Part shown: in pieces, positions 21,571 to 32,900 of the stretch | Layout of the letters: each line of letters opens with the position of its first letter | How positions within the stretch are numbered: the first letter of the stretch is position 1 | Source: Rutstroemia sp. NJR-2017a BVV2 | Lineage: Eukaryota; Ascomycota; Leotiomycetes; Helotiales; Rutstroemiaceae | DNA: 64,000 nucleotides | Direction: 5' to 3' | Assembly (NCBI GenBank): GCA_002946415.1 | Contig: NJPS01000067.1 | Coordinates: forward strand, 806,001-870,000 | Position numbers and translations under genes: made by a program | Notes under the pieces: model-generated | Database searches by the model: none | Seen by the model: only the letters and a program-made list of their open reading frames with translations | Told to the model about the DNA's origin: nothing

Positions 21571-24263
21571 GGTGGTTGTGGGTGGGTGGTGGGTGGTGTA
21601 GGATAAGATGTGTGCTGAGGGACGGCGGGAGAGAATCGTGATTCGTGCGAGTTTAATTGATTAATCGATTGGTGTTTTCTATATTGTACGGAGAAATTTT
21701 GACTATAGTAGTGTTTATAAATGAGAAAAATAACATAAAAGGTATATTGCGCTATGAGGGTTCAACATGTTTAGACCCTGAGAAGGTCGCCGGCGCGGGG
21801 CAAGCTTTAAGAGAAGTCGAGGGGGTTCGTGCGTCATGCGTTAACTCCGCCAACCAATTCTGGACCGGCGGCATCTAGTCTTAGAATATAAAAGGGAATG
21901 TAAAAGGGTGATACTCGAGATGATACAAAGATTGATTCGAATCAACCTTCTCAAATGATAACCTCAATCACTCAGTTTACTTGTTTTGCCTTACAAAAAC
22001 TCATGGAGCATATATGCAGCCTTCGAATACTGCAGCTATAGTTCCTCCGCATTGGCAGCAGCTTGGCGAGAAGCTTGTCTCGAACCCTGTGTAGTACAGC
22101 ACTGTTGGCCCGGCGATGTAACACAAATACAGCACAATAAGCGCCAACAGCGCTGTATTACAGAGGCACCTCATCCTTCATCCTTCATCAAGCCTCATGT
22201 GCAGAACGAAACACTTCTCGACACCACCCTCTTATCCTTTGAAGCTTCGGTCTGTCCGGATTACGTTAATATTCTGGGGGCTCGTAGAGTATCATCCAGT
22301 CAGCGTGGGTTGATTTTTGACAATGCATTCATTGATTGATCTCTAATGCTCATACTTACGGCAATGTCTTTATCGGGCTGGACAACTGGGCCTGGTTGCG
22401 CGACTGTAAGATCTCAAGATAGCGATTGATGCTACCATACTATGGATATGGATTGCCCATGCCAGCCAGTAGGAGGAGGAGCAATTCGTGGATCAACTCC
22501 AACTCCAACTCCAACTCTCGAATCCAGATATCCTTTACTAGGTCCTACAAAAAGACTACTCTAGTTGCACAACTACAATTCGAACCTTCATATTCAGAAA
22601 TGGATTAACCTTAACTTATCAAGTTTTGGAATCAATAACTTAGCTCATAAGTCACACTGATGATGAATTCTCCGAATCTGAACTTGGTCCGAGGATTAAC
22701 TCGCCCCCTGATCAGCCACAGTCAGCGTGCGCGGCAGATGTTTCGGGCCAACGTGACTTGCATGATAAGACTGTGGGGGGGTAAAATCCATTGCGATATG
22801 GCTGACCAGGGATTAGAAAACGTCATCTTTTAATCTTCTTAGGGAAAAGGGAGCTTCTTCAATGCAGAGGGCGGACATAAAGTTCCAAATATAACCGACA
22901 GAATCTTGGTTCTCAGGAGTCAGGAGAAGATCAGCAACACGGCAGCTGAGCTTAGTCTCTAACACGACGAACAAACAAGCATTTCTTCCAAGGCGGAAGG
23001 GAAGAAGCAACGTGCAAGTGACCATAGGAGGACCGGGATTAAAAGAATGGTGGGGGGATTTTCCGATACCCGGAGTGGATTCAAGCTTTTGTTTTACTTA
23101 GCAACCACTGACTGATAAGGATTGTGCAACTCCACAAATCAGCTTGATAGGCATAGCCATCCTCGCCATCTCATCAGCTCATCAGCTCACCAGCTAGACT
23201 TTCGACCTCTTTCAGTTTGGTGATGCAACCTTGTCCAGCTTCAGTCCACACTCCACACTACCCCCAATGCCTCATTCGGACCCGGAAGACCCTCAATTGG
23301 GGTGTGTGTTTGTATGAGTGTTCGGTCAGTGCTACCCAACGGAGCATGCCCATTATTGAGCATTCTATCGACCAGCATGGATGACGTCAAAACATTGCTG
23401 TTTCGTCCATAAGTCCAGATTATTGACGCAAATCATCTACTTGGGCGAGACATTCTGACCACCACATTGTTCCAGATGATAAGTTCTTCTGGCAAACGAT
23501 GGGATGGCATTGATCCAGACTAACATCATTCACAACGGCACGGGCGCTCCCTCCTGTAGTGTATTCGCGTCAATGTGTGCCCTTGCGGAGTAAACACTGC
23601 CTCGATTCTTCATCGCCTTCTGTACTACCAGGGTTGTTTGTCTCGCAAGGGGTGATATGTCGAATAGCAAACCTAGAACTATGGCCTAGATAACATCATG
23701 ACCTCTTGGCTAGATCGCGATACACTTGTGGTAGGCAACATGCGATGGAGGAGGCCTGTGACTGTTTACGTTGTGCAGTAAGTGCAGCACATATTCTTCG
23801 GTCGGTGTTTTTACACCAATACAGACATTTCTACACAGGAACGAGGTCGGACGAATGGTACTCGTCCCTCAAACTACTGCATATATACTTGGCATCTCGT
23901 GTGGGCCGTGCAAGGGGAAGAGTTGACCCTTGGCCTGTTATCATCCCCACTATGCCCCTTCCCTGGTCGTGCATGACATGGAAAGCGCCCTGAAAGTCTG
24001 AAGCTCAAACCGATGACGCCTTCCCTAATGCATGCATTCCAACTTTTGGTAGGAGCCTTTGCTTCGAGGACAAGCTGCATGCATCAAACTCTAAAGAAGT
24101 ATTTAGGGCCAGCTCACCTCCTCACCTACTTCCCAACTTCATACCATTTTTACATCACTTTTACCACTCCTAAAACACCTTGATTGCATTCATTGCTCAC
24201 ACCTAGAACATACATTCGCATTCCTACATACCTTTATCACTACCCTTCAACACATTGCCCAGT
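21571..24263. other. Intergenic 2.7 kb, no supported gene
   Basis: Contains a short CAACTC hexamer run (about 22493-22518), a CATCAGCT-type imperfect repeat (about 23165-23200) and C/T-rich promoter sequence before 24264. The many short frames on both strands show no family motif and no shared splice pattern. Confidence 0.45.
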
Positions 24264-25689
24264 ATGGCTTCACTTCAAGGCTTGTCAAAAGTCAGACTTG
24301 TCCCCAACAAGAACTACAAGAGATCCGGCACCAAATCCTATGCCTACCTTCTCAGCAAATGGGGTTTCGAACCCACCAAGCCTGGTCCATATTTCCAGAC
24401 GCACAAAACTACCGAAACCCCTGGCAGTTTTCACAAGTTCGCCAAAACTCAACAAACTCATCGTGTGCTGGCCAAGAAGACAACGACAGGACAAACGGGC
24501 GAAGTAAACTCCGATGATATTCAGAACGACAGTGAGTACCTATCAGAAGTCTCTATAGGCACGCCACCGCAGACCCTGAAGCTCGATTTTGATACTGGGT
24601 CGTCTGATCTCTGGGTAAGAGCAAATTCCTTGTTGAGCGCACTAATTCATGAACCGTGCTTTAAACAGTGGGCTAATTTAATCCTCTAGGTCTGGTCCAC
24701 AGAGCTTCCGAAGGCTACTACATCGAAAGCTACCGGTCATACAATCTTTGACCCAAAGAAATCGTCAACTTTTAAGACATTGAACTCATCCAAGTGGCAG
24801 ATTTCATATGGAGACTCCTCGTCCGCGTCTGGTACTGTTGGTACCGACAACGTAACCATCGGAGGGCTTACTATCAAGAATCAGGCGGTTGAACTTGCAA
24901 ACAAGTTGTCAGCCCAATTTGTCGAAGGTGCTGGCGATGGACTTCTCGGTCTTGCTTGGGGAAGTATCAACACTGTGACCCCAAAGCCGGTCCAAACACC
25001 AGTTGAGAACATGATCACACAACAAGATATCCCTTCCACCGCGGAGCTCTTCACTGCCAACCTTGGAAGCTGGCGTGATGCCGATGAAGCCGATAAGGGT
25101 ATCAGCTTCTACACCTTCGGCTACATTGACAAGGACGTTGTTGGAGACCAGGAAATCTACTATACGCCTGTGGATAATTCTCAGGGATTCTGGATGTTCG
25201 ATTCTACTTCCACCACTGTAAACGGCCAGAGCATCGAACAGAGTGGTAACCAAGCCATTGCCGACACCGGAACCACTCTCGCATTGGTTTCTGATGAAGT
25301 CTGCGAGGCTATTTACAAGGCCATTCCAAACTCCACTTATGACGAGCAACAACAAGGTTACGTCTTCCCAAGCAACACCAGTGCGGATGACCTCCCCGTC
25401 GTCACTTTTGCTGTTGGCGGCAAGCAATTCGCGGTCCAGAAGGAAGACTTGGGATTTGCCGATGCGGGTAATGGTATGGTTTATGGTGGTATCCAGTCCA
25501 GAGGTTCCATGACCTTTGATATCTTGGGCGATACCTTCCTCAAGGGAATCTATGCTGTAAGTTGTTGTCTCTTCCTAGATCGAAATAAGATGCTGACCAT
25601 ATACGTAGATTTTCGACCAGGGTAACACTCGCTTTGGTGCTGTTCAGAGAACTGAGGCCACTCAGAACACCTCAGCCCCTCCTTCTTAG
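24264..25689 (+). CDS. Pepsin-like aspartic protease (family A1)
   Basis: Three exons (24264-24614, 24690-25556, 25609-25689) give 432 residues. Both catalytic motifs are intact: DTGSSDLW with Asp110 and ADTGTTLA with Asp309. The flap Tyr lies in [11 protein letters not shown] (Tyr157), and the ILGDTFLK block comes before the end, as in penicillopepsin-type enzymes. Residues 1 to about 85 look like a basic propeptide (many Lys, HRVLAKK near its end). Unlike most relatives, no hydrophobic signal peptide precedes it: the N-terminus is [19 protein letters not shown]. Either a non-secreted enzyme or a missed upstream exon would explain this. Confidence 0.93.
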
Positions 25690-26248
25690 ACGAGCTGGAA
25701 ATGACTACGGTTGGGAGGAGTTAGGGTAGCGTCTGGGTTTGTTTTTACGTAGGAGGTGTTAGGAAATTATAGTTAAATGCTTATACACCTAAACATTCGC
25801 ATGAAATGTGTGAGAATTTGTGTGCTTTTGTCCAATTACTTCTTTCACTGGCTATTCGCCGTAGGAAAAAATCGTAGCCCAATGCCCTAGAAACTCACTT
25901 CAAATTCTACAGCCTAAAAGACAACTGGACAATAAAGACATTACTGCGTGTGTAAGACTTATCACAACCTATCAACGAAGTACCAAATTACAATGTTCAT
26001 TACAGTTTTACATTCGACATTTGGTCGTCGAAGCCCACAACTTTTCGCGAAAAGGTATGGCGTGGTAGTTCAGCAAGTCAAGATAATAAATACTCTGGAT
26101 GAGACTAATACGAAATGAAAATGAGAGGATAGGAGTTTTGTGGTTTGTAGATTAGAAGGACTGAATGCCTAAATCGAAGCAGTGAAATGGCCTTCGTTTC
26201 AATGATTGTGTACCTTTCTATTTTATGAACACTCCCCTAATGTACAGT
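25690..26248. other. Convergent intergenic region
   Basis: About 560 AT-rich bases between the 3' ends of the aspartic protease and the release factor gene; presumptive 3' UTRs only. Confidence 0.5.
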
Positions 26249-27594
26249 CTATTTCGCATTATTTTTCGTCTCCTCATCAGCCACCAAGCCCTGGATTTCC
26301 ATATCTGAAAACCATGCTCTCACGCTATCAATAACCTTCTCTAGCTCATCCCCACCTTCCATAACATCATCTAGATTGTGCACACTCAATCCACTCCTAT
26401 GATCCGTAACTCTCTGCTGCCCCCAGTTATATGTCCTAACCTTATCACCCCTTCCCATCTTCGCCACACCCCCCACACTCTTCCTTAACCTCTGCATCTC
26501 CTCTTCTCTAGCCTCCCTCCTCGCAGCCGCCAATCTTGACCTCAGAATCTGCCACGCCTTCTCTCTATTCTTCAACTGACTCCGCGATTCCTGCATGCTG
26601 ACCACCGTCCCCGTCGGAATATGCGTCAAGCGAACCGCCGAATCCGTAGTATTTACATGCTGCCCACCCGCTCCTCTCGCGCGCATAACATCCGTCTTCA
26701 CATCCTGCGGATTCACGTAGTAATCGCTATTCGGATCACTAAGATCCGCTTCCCAGTACTCCTGTCCTTCTTGGCCTGTAGTCGGAAAACTAGGCAGCAC
26801 CATCACACCCACTGCACTTGTATGCGTTCGCCCTTGCCTTTCGGTTAGAGGGACCCGCTGCACGCGATGGACGCCAGACTCGCTGCGTAGCATATCGTAC
26901 GATCCGGGTGTTTCGATCTCCAGAACTACTTCGGTGATCGGGGAAGAGCCCGCATCGCCTTCCCCGTCGGCGGTTTCGTATTTGATAACCGTGGTGCGGA
27001 ATTTCTTGCGCGCGCAATAGGCCTTGTACATGCGAAGTAAGTCTGCGGCGAATATCGCTGCTTCACTTCCTCCTACACCGGGCCGGATTTCGAGGAAGCA
27101 TGGTAGGTCTGCGAAGGGATGTTTGGGCGTCAGACTTGTGGTAAGGGTTCGGGATAATTCTTCGAGTTGTGTAGTAGTAGTAGCCAGGTCTTCAACTGCT
27201 AGTTCTCGAAGTTCTGCGTCTGTGGAAGAATCTTTGAGAAGTGCGTCTAGTTCTTTTAATGAGTCTCGTGTGTCTTCCCAATTCTTCAATGCGGTCACGA
27301 CGCCCTGCAATTCTCCTATTCTCTTCGCTATTTTCGCATCGAATGTCTCGACTGTTTCTTGACTCAACCGGTCATGCTCTGCCGCCATACTGCGCGCCCG
27401 CGCCAGCAACGCTGGAGAAAATGTCCCGTCATGGCTTGCTGTTTTCCGTGTAAGAAAGAGAATGCGCCAAAGGAGGGGTGCGGGGTATATGACTAACAGG
27501 TGCTGCTGGAAAAGCGGATACTATTCGGTCGCCTGCTACCTGCCCTCAATGAGAGATTTATACATCGTCGACAAATCCATGGAGCTCTAAACAT
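26249..27594 (-). CDS. MRF1: Mitochondrial peptide chain release factor 1
   Basis: Class I release factor for mitochondrial translation, 428 residues in two exons (27594-27498 and 27438-26249). The GGQ catalytic motif (residues 290-292, in RGAGGQHVNTTDSAVRL) triggers peptidyl-tRNA hydrolysis. The RF-1 core GVGGSEAA and GVHRVQRVP blocks are present. The large exon alone has no good ATG at its 5' end. The start chosen uses a small upstream exon (MFRAPWICRRCINLSLRA ... RFSSST) that supplies a textbook basic, Ser-rich mitochondrial presequence; the intron runs from GTTAGT to ACAG, and the phase fits. It diverges from the gamma-glutamyltranspeptidase gene. Confidence 0.92.
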
Positions 27595-27977
27595 TATCGT
27601 AGAAACTGCTGCTCACAGCTAGATTACTTGTGCCTGTTGAAACATTTTCCGAAGAAAATTGACTGGTCCGTGCATACGTCTTCCCAATCAGGCAGTCCGA
27701 TACCGATACGTCCCTGGTGACGTTCGACCCTTTCCCCACGTTCTAATCTTCGAAAGTCGAAGCTATATCGTAATAACCATTACTCCGAGGCAAGTAGTCT
27801 TGCAAGTGTAGTTAGACGGACTTTGAATTCCGAGGTAGGCCTTTTAGTAGATATTCTTTGTCCTTCTTATACCCGATATCTCCCTCCCACTTTGCGTTTC
27901 TTCTGGAACTACACACATACATTTTCCTCGAGGAATTCAGTTCGGGTTTAAGACTTTCTGATATCAGTGACCTTAAA
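27595..27977. promoter_or_regulatory. Divergent promoter region, MRF1 / gamma-glutamyltranspeptidase
   Basis: A 383-bp gap separates two start codons on opposite strands, so both core promoters and 5' UTRs must lie here or inside it. C/T-rich tracts occur toward the plus-strand gene. No specific factor site is claimed. Confidence 0.5.
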
Positions 27978-29994
27978 ATGCCCGTCAACTTGAGTGCAGT
28001 CTTTCCGGCAGCGGACCCGGAGTTCATCACATTCCCGAGTAGAAGAAGTGTGGTGCACAGCACAGATGGAATGATCGCATGTACTCAGCCTTTGGCTGCA
28101 AAGTGTGGTCTCAAAGTCCTCAATGCGGGTGGCAATGCTGCTGTGAGTTATTCTTGTGAAGGGTTCTTATTTGGGTTCAGCTAATCTGACATCTGATTAG
28201 GATGCAGCCGTGGCTGTTGGTAAGTAGAATGCACCGAGATACGGATGAAACTAACAAACTTTCAGCCGCTGGTCTCAATATGACAGAGCCTACTTCCACC
28301 GGCATCGGAGGTGATATGTTTTGTCTATACTATGATGCCAAGACCAAGAAAGTTAGCGCTTTGAATGGTTCAGGTCGCGCAGGCATGAAATGTACGCTCG
28401 AGGCTATTCGCAAAGACCTTGGACTTAAAGGCGACGAACCAGGAAAGATTCCACTCAAGAGCCCCCACTCAGTTACGGTGCCAGGTGCAGCAGCAGGGTG
28501 GGTCGATACCGTGGAGAGATTCGGTAGTGGAAAAGTTACACTTGAACAGATTCTAGCTCCTGCTATCGAGTTGGGAGAGAAGGGATTCCCTGTCTCTGAA
28601 CTTGCTTCAACCATGGTGAGTAGACTGAACTGTCATTTCTTATGACTTAACTGATACATTCCTAGTGGAGAAACTGCGAGGCCTTGCTTTTGAAAGCATC
28701 TCCTAACAGTCATGAGATGCTGAAAGAGGATTCCAACGCTCCCAATGGCTGGCGAGGACCTCGACCTGGTGAACTTTTCAGGAATCCTAACCTTGCCAAA
28801 ACTTTCAGGACCTTAGCAACCGAAGGTAAGGAAGGGTTCTATTCCGGTAGAATTGCGGAAGAGATCGTCAAAGTTGTAGGCCATCTTGGTGGCTTCTTGG
28901 AGCTCGGTGATCTCAAGAAGCACCTGGAAATGGGCAGCGAGGATACCACTCCAATATCCGCAGTTTTCAAAGGCCAAGGCTATAACAAGAAGAGCCATTA
29001 CGTTGATGGCGCCCCGGGACAAGGCCTTAATGAGGACAACCACGGTGTCAGAATCTGGGAACACCCACCCAACGGCCAAGGTCTTGTTGCCATCATGACC
29101 CTCGGCATTCTCGAAGCTCTAGAGAAGAGCGGTAAAATCCCAACATTTACTGAGGACGACCACAACTCCCCAGAATACCTTCACGCAGTCATCGAATCCC
29201 TCCGCATCGCTTTCGCCGACGCAAGTTGGTTCATCAGCGACCCCTCTTTCGGCAAAGTCCCCGTCGAAGAACTCATCTCCCCCGCCTACCTCGCTGAGCG
29301 CGCCAAACTCTTCGATCCCGCCGCTTCCAACCCACATATCTACGACCACGGCTCCCCAGCCCACAACCACAGCGACACCGTATATTTCGCCGTCACCGAC
29401 GCCGAAGGCAACGGTATATCCTTCATCAACTCCAACTTCGAAGGTTTCGGCTCTGGCATCATCCCCAAGGGAACTGGTTTCGTCCTCCAAAATCGCGGTG
29501 GAAATTTCTCCCTCGAGAAAGATCATCCAAATGTCATCGCGCCTGGCAAGCGTCCTTACCATACTATTATTCCGGCTATGATCACCAACGAACACGATGG
29601 CAGTCTGCACAGTGTGTATGGTGTTATGGGCGGGTTCATGCAACCCCAGGGTCATGTCCAGGTTCTACTCAACACGATTCTTTTCCATCTGAGTCCGCAG
29701 GCGGCGGTTGATGCACCGAGGTTCTGTATAGCTGCTGATGGCGTCCCGGGAGAGGAGAAAGATGCTAGGAAGGTGTATTTAGAGGAGGGGATTAGTGAGG
29801 AGACGGTGAAGAAGCTGGAGAAGATGGGACATGATGTTGAGCTGGTGAAGGGACATCAGAGAGGAGTTTTCGGGAGAGGTCAGTTGATTAGAGTGCATGC
29901 TGAGGAGGTGGTTGATGGTGAGCAGAGAGAAGAAAGATTGGTTTACAGTGCGGGGAGCGACCCGAGAGGTGATGGAGGTGCTTATCCTGCGTAG
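27978..29994 (+). CDS. Gamma-glutamyltranspeptidase family enzyme
   Basis: Four exons (27978-28142, 28201-28219, 28266-28615, 28666-29994) encode 620 residues of an Ntn-hydrolase. Seen are the N-terminal HSTDGMIACTQPLAA and NAGGNAADAAVA blocks, TSTGIGGDMFCLYYD, and the autoprocessing site with nucleophile Thr416 in HNHSDTVYFAVTD. The typical GGFMQPQGHVQV and DAPRFC segments follow. Such enzymes hydrolyse or transfer gamma-glutamyl groups from glutathione, while close relatives act as cephalosporin-type acylases. There is no signal peptide or N-terminal membrane anchor, in contrast to the yeast vacuolar enzyme, so a cytosolic form is likely. Exon 2 is only 19 nt. Confidence 0.92.
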
Positions 29995-32900
29995 GTGAGG
30001 GAATAGGGGAAGGCTGGAGCATGGTTGATTTATATTTTCATCACAAATCAGATCATGGAATAGAGAGAAATCTGGAAGCTCGCGTCTCTTCATTGCGCTG
30101 TATACTCGATTGTAAGAATTTATCTCTTCCCCCGTTCTCAATCTATAACATATGTACCTCCTCTTCTCCATACAATTCATGTAGAGCAAACGGTTCCATT
30201 GTATTGAGAAGATGGAGGTTGAACATACCACATCTTGAGCTCGTTCGTTCAACCCGTCTACTCTCCTTTATTCGTCCATCCATTCATTCGCTCATTCATT
30301 CATCTCAATTGTCAAGTTTACAGGCTGTATTTTTCTGCTCTGCATCTGCATCCGGAAAAAGTCACGAATGTGCGGCGATTTCTTACTGCTGGTTGCATTC
30401 ATCTGCCGTACTATTCCACACATCTCAGATTCTACTCCGACCATCTTCATTGTCTATTGGTGGAGCGCATAGCTGCCCTCGTCTTATTCTCACTCTGAAC
30501 GAGAAATACAAAGACCCTAACATGGTAGGTGAAATTTGAGACTACCACACAGTCTCTTACCAAGAGAAATGTCAATTTAGGCTGCAAACTCCATGCCAAG
30601 TTATCTCAACTTCCTCAATGGCAGGGACCGGTAGTCGTAACAGGAAGATATAAATAACATAGTGACAAAGCATGATCAAGTGATGAATAGTAAGTAGCTT
30701 CTAGCTATATATAGACGGAACTAGTCTTTAGATCTGAACTGGTGTGGTGGTTCCCTCGTTGAGTCGCATGCGAGAGCGGTCACTTGACCGCGCTGTTACT
30801 CTGTTGCAGATGGAAATAGAGTGAGAGAGTGGTAGTGAGTGCTATGGCTTTCTCTATTTTGCCTGTTCAAGATGAATCTCAACGAACAGAAGTTAGCGGT
30901 TTTTCTGGAAGCAAGACAAGAATCAATCCCTCTGATTTGCGGATTCTCTTATCATGCTCTCCTTGCTACCTGTTTTCTGCCCACACTTCATCTCACTAAC
31001 ATACACATCTGCTTGCCGATGCCAGTGGCGCTGTCAGCTTGCACCGGCAATGATTGCCATTCTGACACCTACCATTGTATATTGAGCTAGGGTGTGCTTT
31101 TGCCGAGTTCTGATAGTGTCTGACGTTATTTCCTTGGTGAAGTGATTCGACCAATGGTAAGGTAGTTAGTTGCTTGCTTGATATGTCCGACTGAAGGCTA
31201 AATAATCTAACTCGAATGAGTATACCCACCGGGGCAATGGTCTTGGCTCTTGATTTCAATATGATAGTATCGCTCGATAACCACTGGCATATCGCTTGGA
31301 GGAAAGCGGCACATAAGTCTGTGAGTAGGTTCGATGTGAAGGCGCACCGGTTGCATGCACAAGTGGCCACTCGGCGTGGGCACCCGACCAGTATCGAAAG
31401 TTCTCATTGACCAATTTCAGATTATACTTTCGCAGTCCTGTGAACTGAGTTTAGAAGATTGAAGCATGGGGATAACAAATATCAATGGCATCCAGAAATA
31501 GTTGCACATGCATCGTGTCCTACAAGAGGTGAATGATGTGACCACGCCTTACACCCTCGCCGAACATACCCAGAAATCGACCGCTCGGTTGATTACCATT
31601 TCCGGCCATCTGTCTTCCAATTAGGGAATGCATGCACAATAAATTCTGGGCTTTCTGGACAGAATATTGAATTGTGAGCCAGATTGCCGATAGCCAACAA
31701 CATTCGAGGAACCAACACTGGTGATAAGGGATAGTCCCAACTCGATTAATCCCTCATTTGCCGCATATATTTTACGCATGATATGGCTAGCCCGGTCCCA
31801 AGACCTGTCTAGAGTCATTTGCTTATACGGTGGTGCAATGACCTAAGCTCTGACGCTTCCTGCTCTTGGAACTCCACCGTGGAGACATCACGGTTCTCGG
31901 AGGTATTCTGACAAGTATCGTTGTATTCGCGCGAAAGGGTATCTGGAAGCGGTGATGTCGCGCGGGGAAAAGCCAAAAACTCGGTACTACTGAGTCAGAT
32001 GTGGGGATTTGAGTATTTATAGAGCGTTTGTGGGCACTCGACAAAGCTTGTACATGAGTTAATATATGAGATTTATTTCGGGTATCTCTGGCGCCCGGAA
32101 AATCACCGGAAGACTAACATATGGACTAACATGCAGAATCCGACAGGACATGATCGGACCATATAAGGTTGTCTCGCGCGTAACTGTGGATGACACGAAC
32201 CGTCGTCTTGTCGTGTGAAGGATTGGCGGGGAAGCATCCAAGTAAGCGCGACATTGCTCGGCAGACCGGCAACTAGCTTACGCCAGCAGGTCTATCCGTT
32301 TATCGTACTAGCTAATAGCCGTTGAGGATTTCAGACACTCACGTCCAACGGTTCAAAGCTGCAGATGAGGTGGGAGTGAGCTCCAACGTCAGCAATACTG
32401 TGGTTCTCCAACCCATCTCCGCTCCATCGCTAACACGGATCACGGCAAGCACATACATGTATTGCTTGGTAGCTTCCTACTGAAAGCGGAAGCTTTGTAC
32501 GAGTGAACGAGTAAGAGTTGAGAGATAGCAAAATCATATGTGTTAATTTTAGCAGTGCAAAGTTGCTGTCCAAATATCATGTGCTACCGGTGTAATGCAA
32601 CCCACCGTCGAAGCTCGAGTAATATACGAAAGTATGCTGAAAGAGTAATGGACGGGAACAGCAGGTAGTACGCATAAGAGGTACTATTTTGGGGTAGTTT
32701 GCAAGCTTTTCGGTGGTACCTTGTACAATAATTTCACCGTTTTAAGCAATGGTAGTTAGTTACATTAGTCGAAATCGATGCGAGGTTATGTACTTGCAGG
32801 GTAAATACAGAGCAAGGGTACAAAGGGAAAAAAATGGCTGGTGAGAACGCCGGTAGAGATTTGGAGAGGTCGACATTTGCGTAATTGTCCGAAAGTGGAG

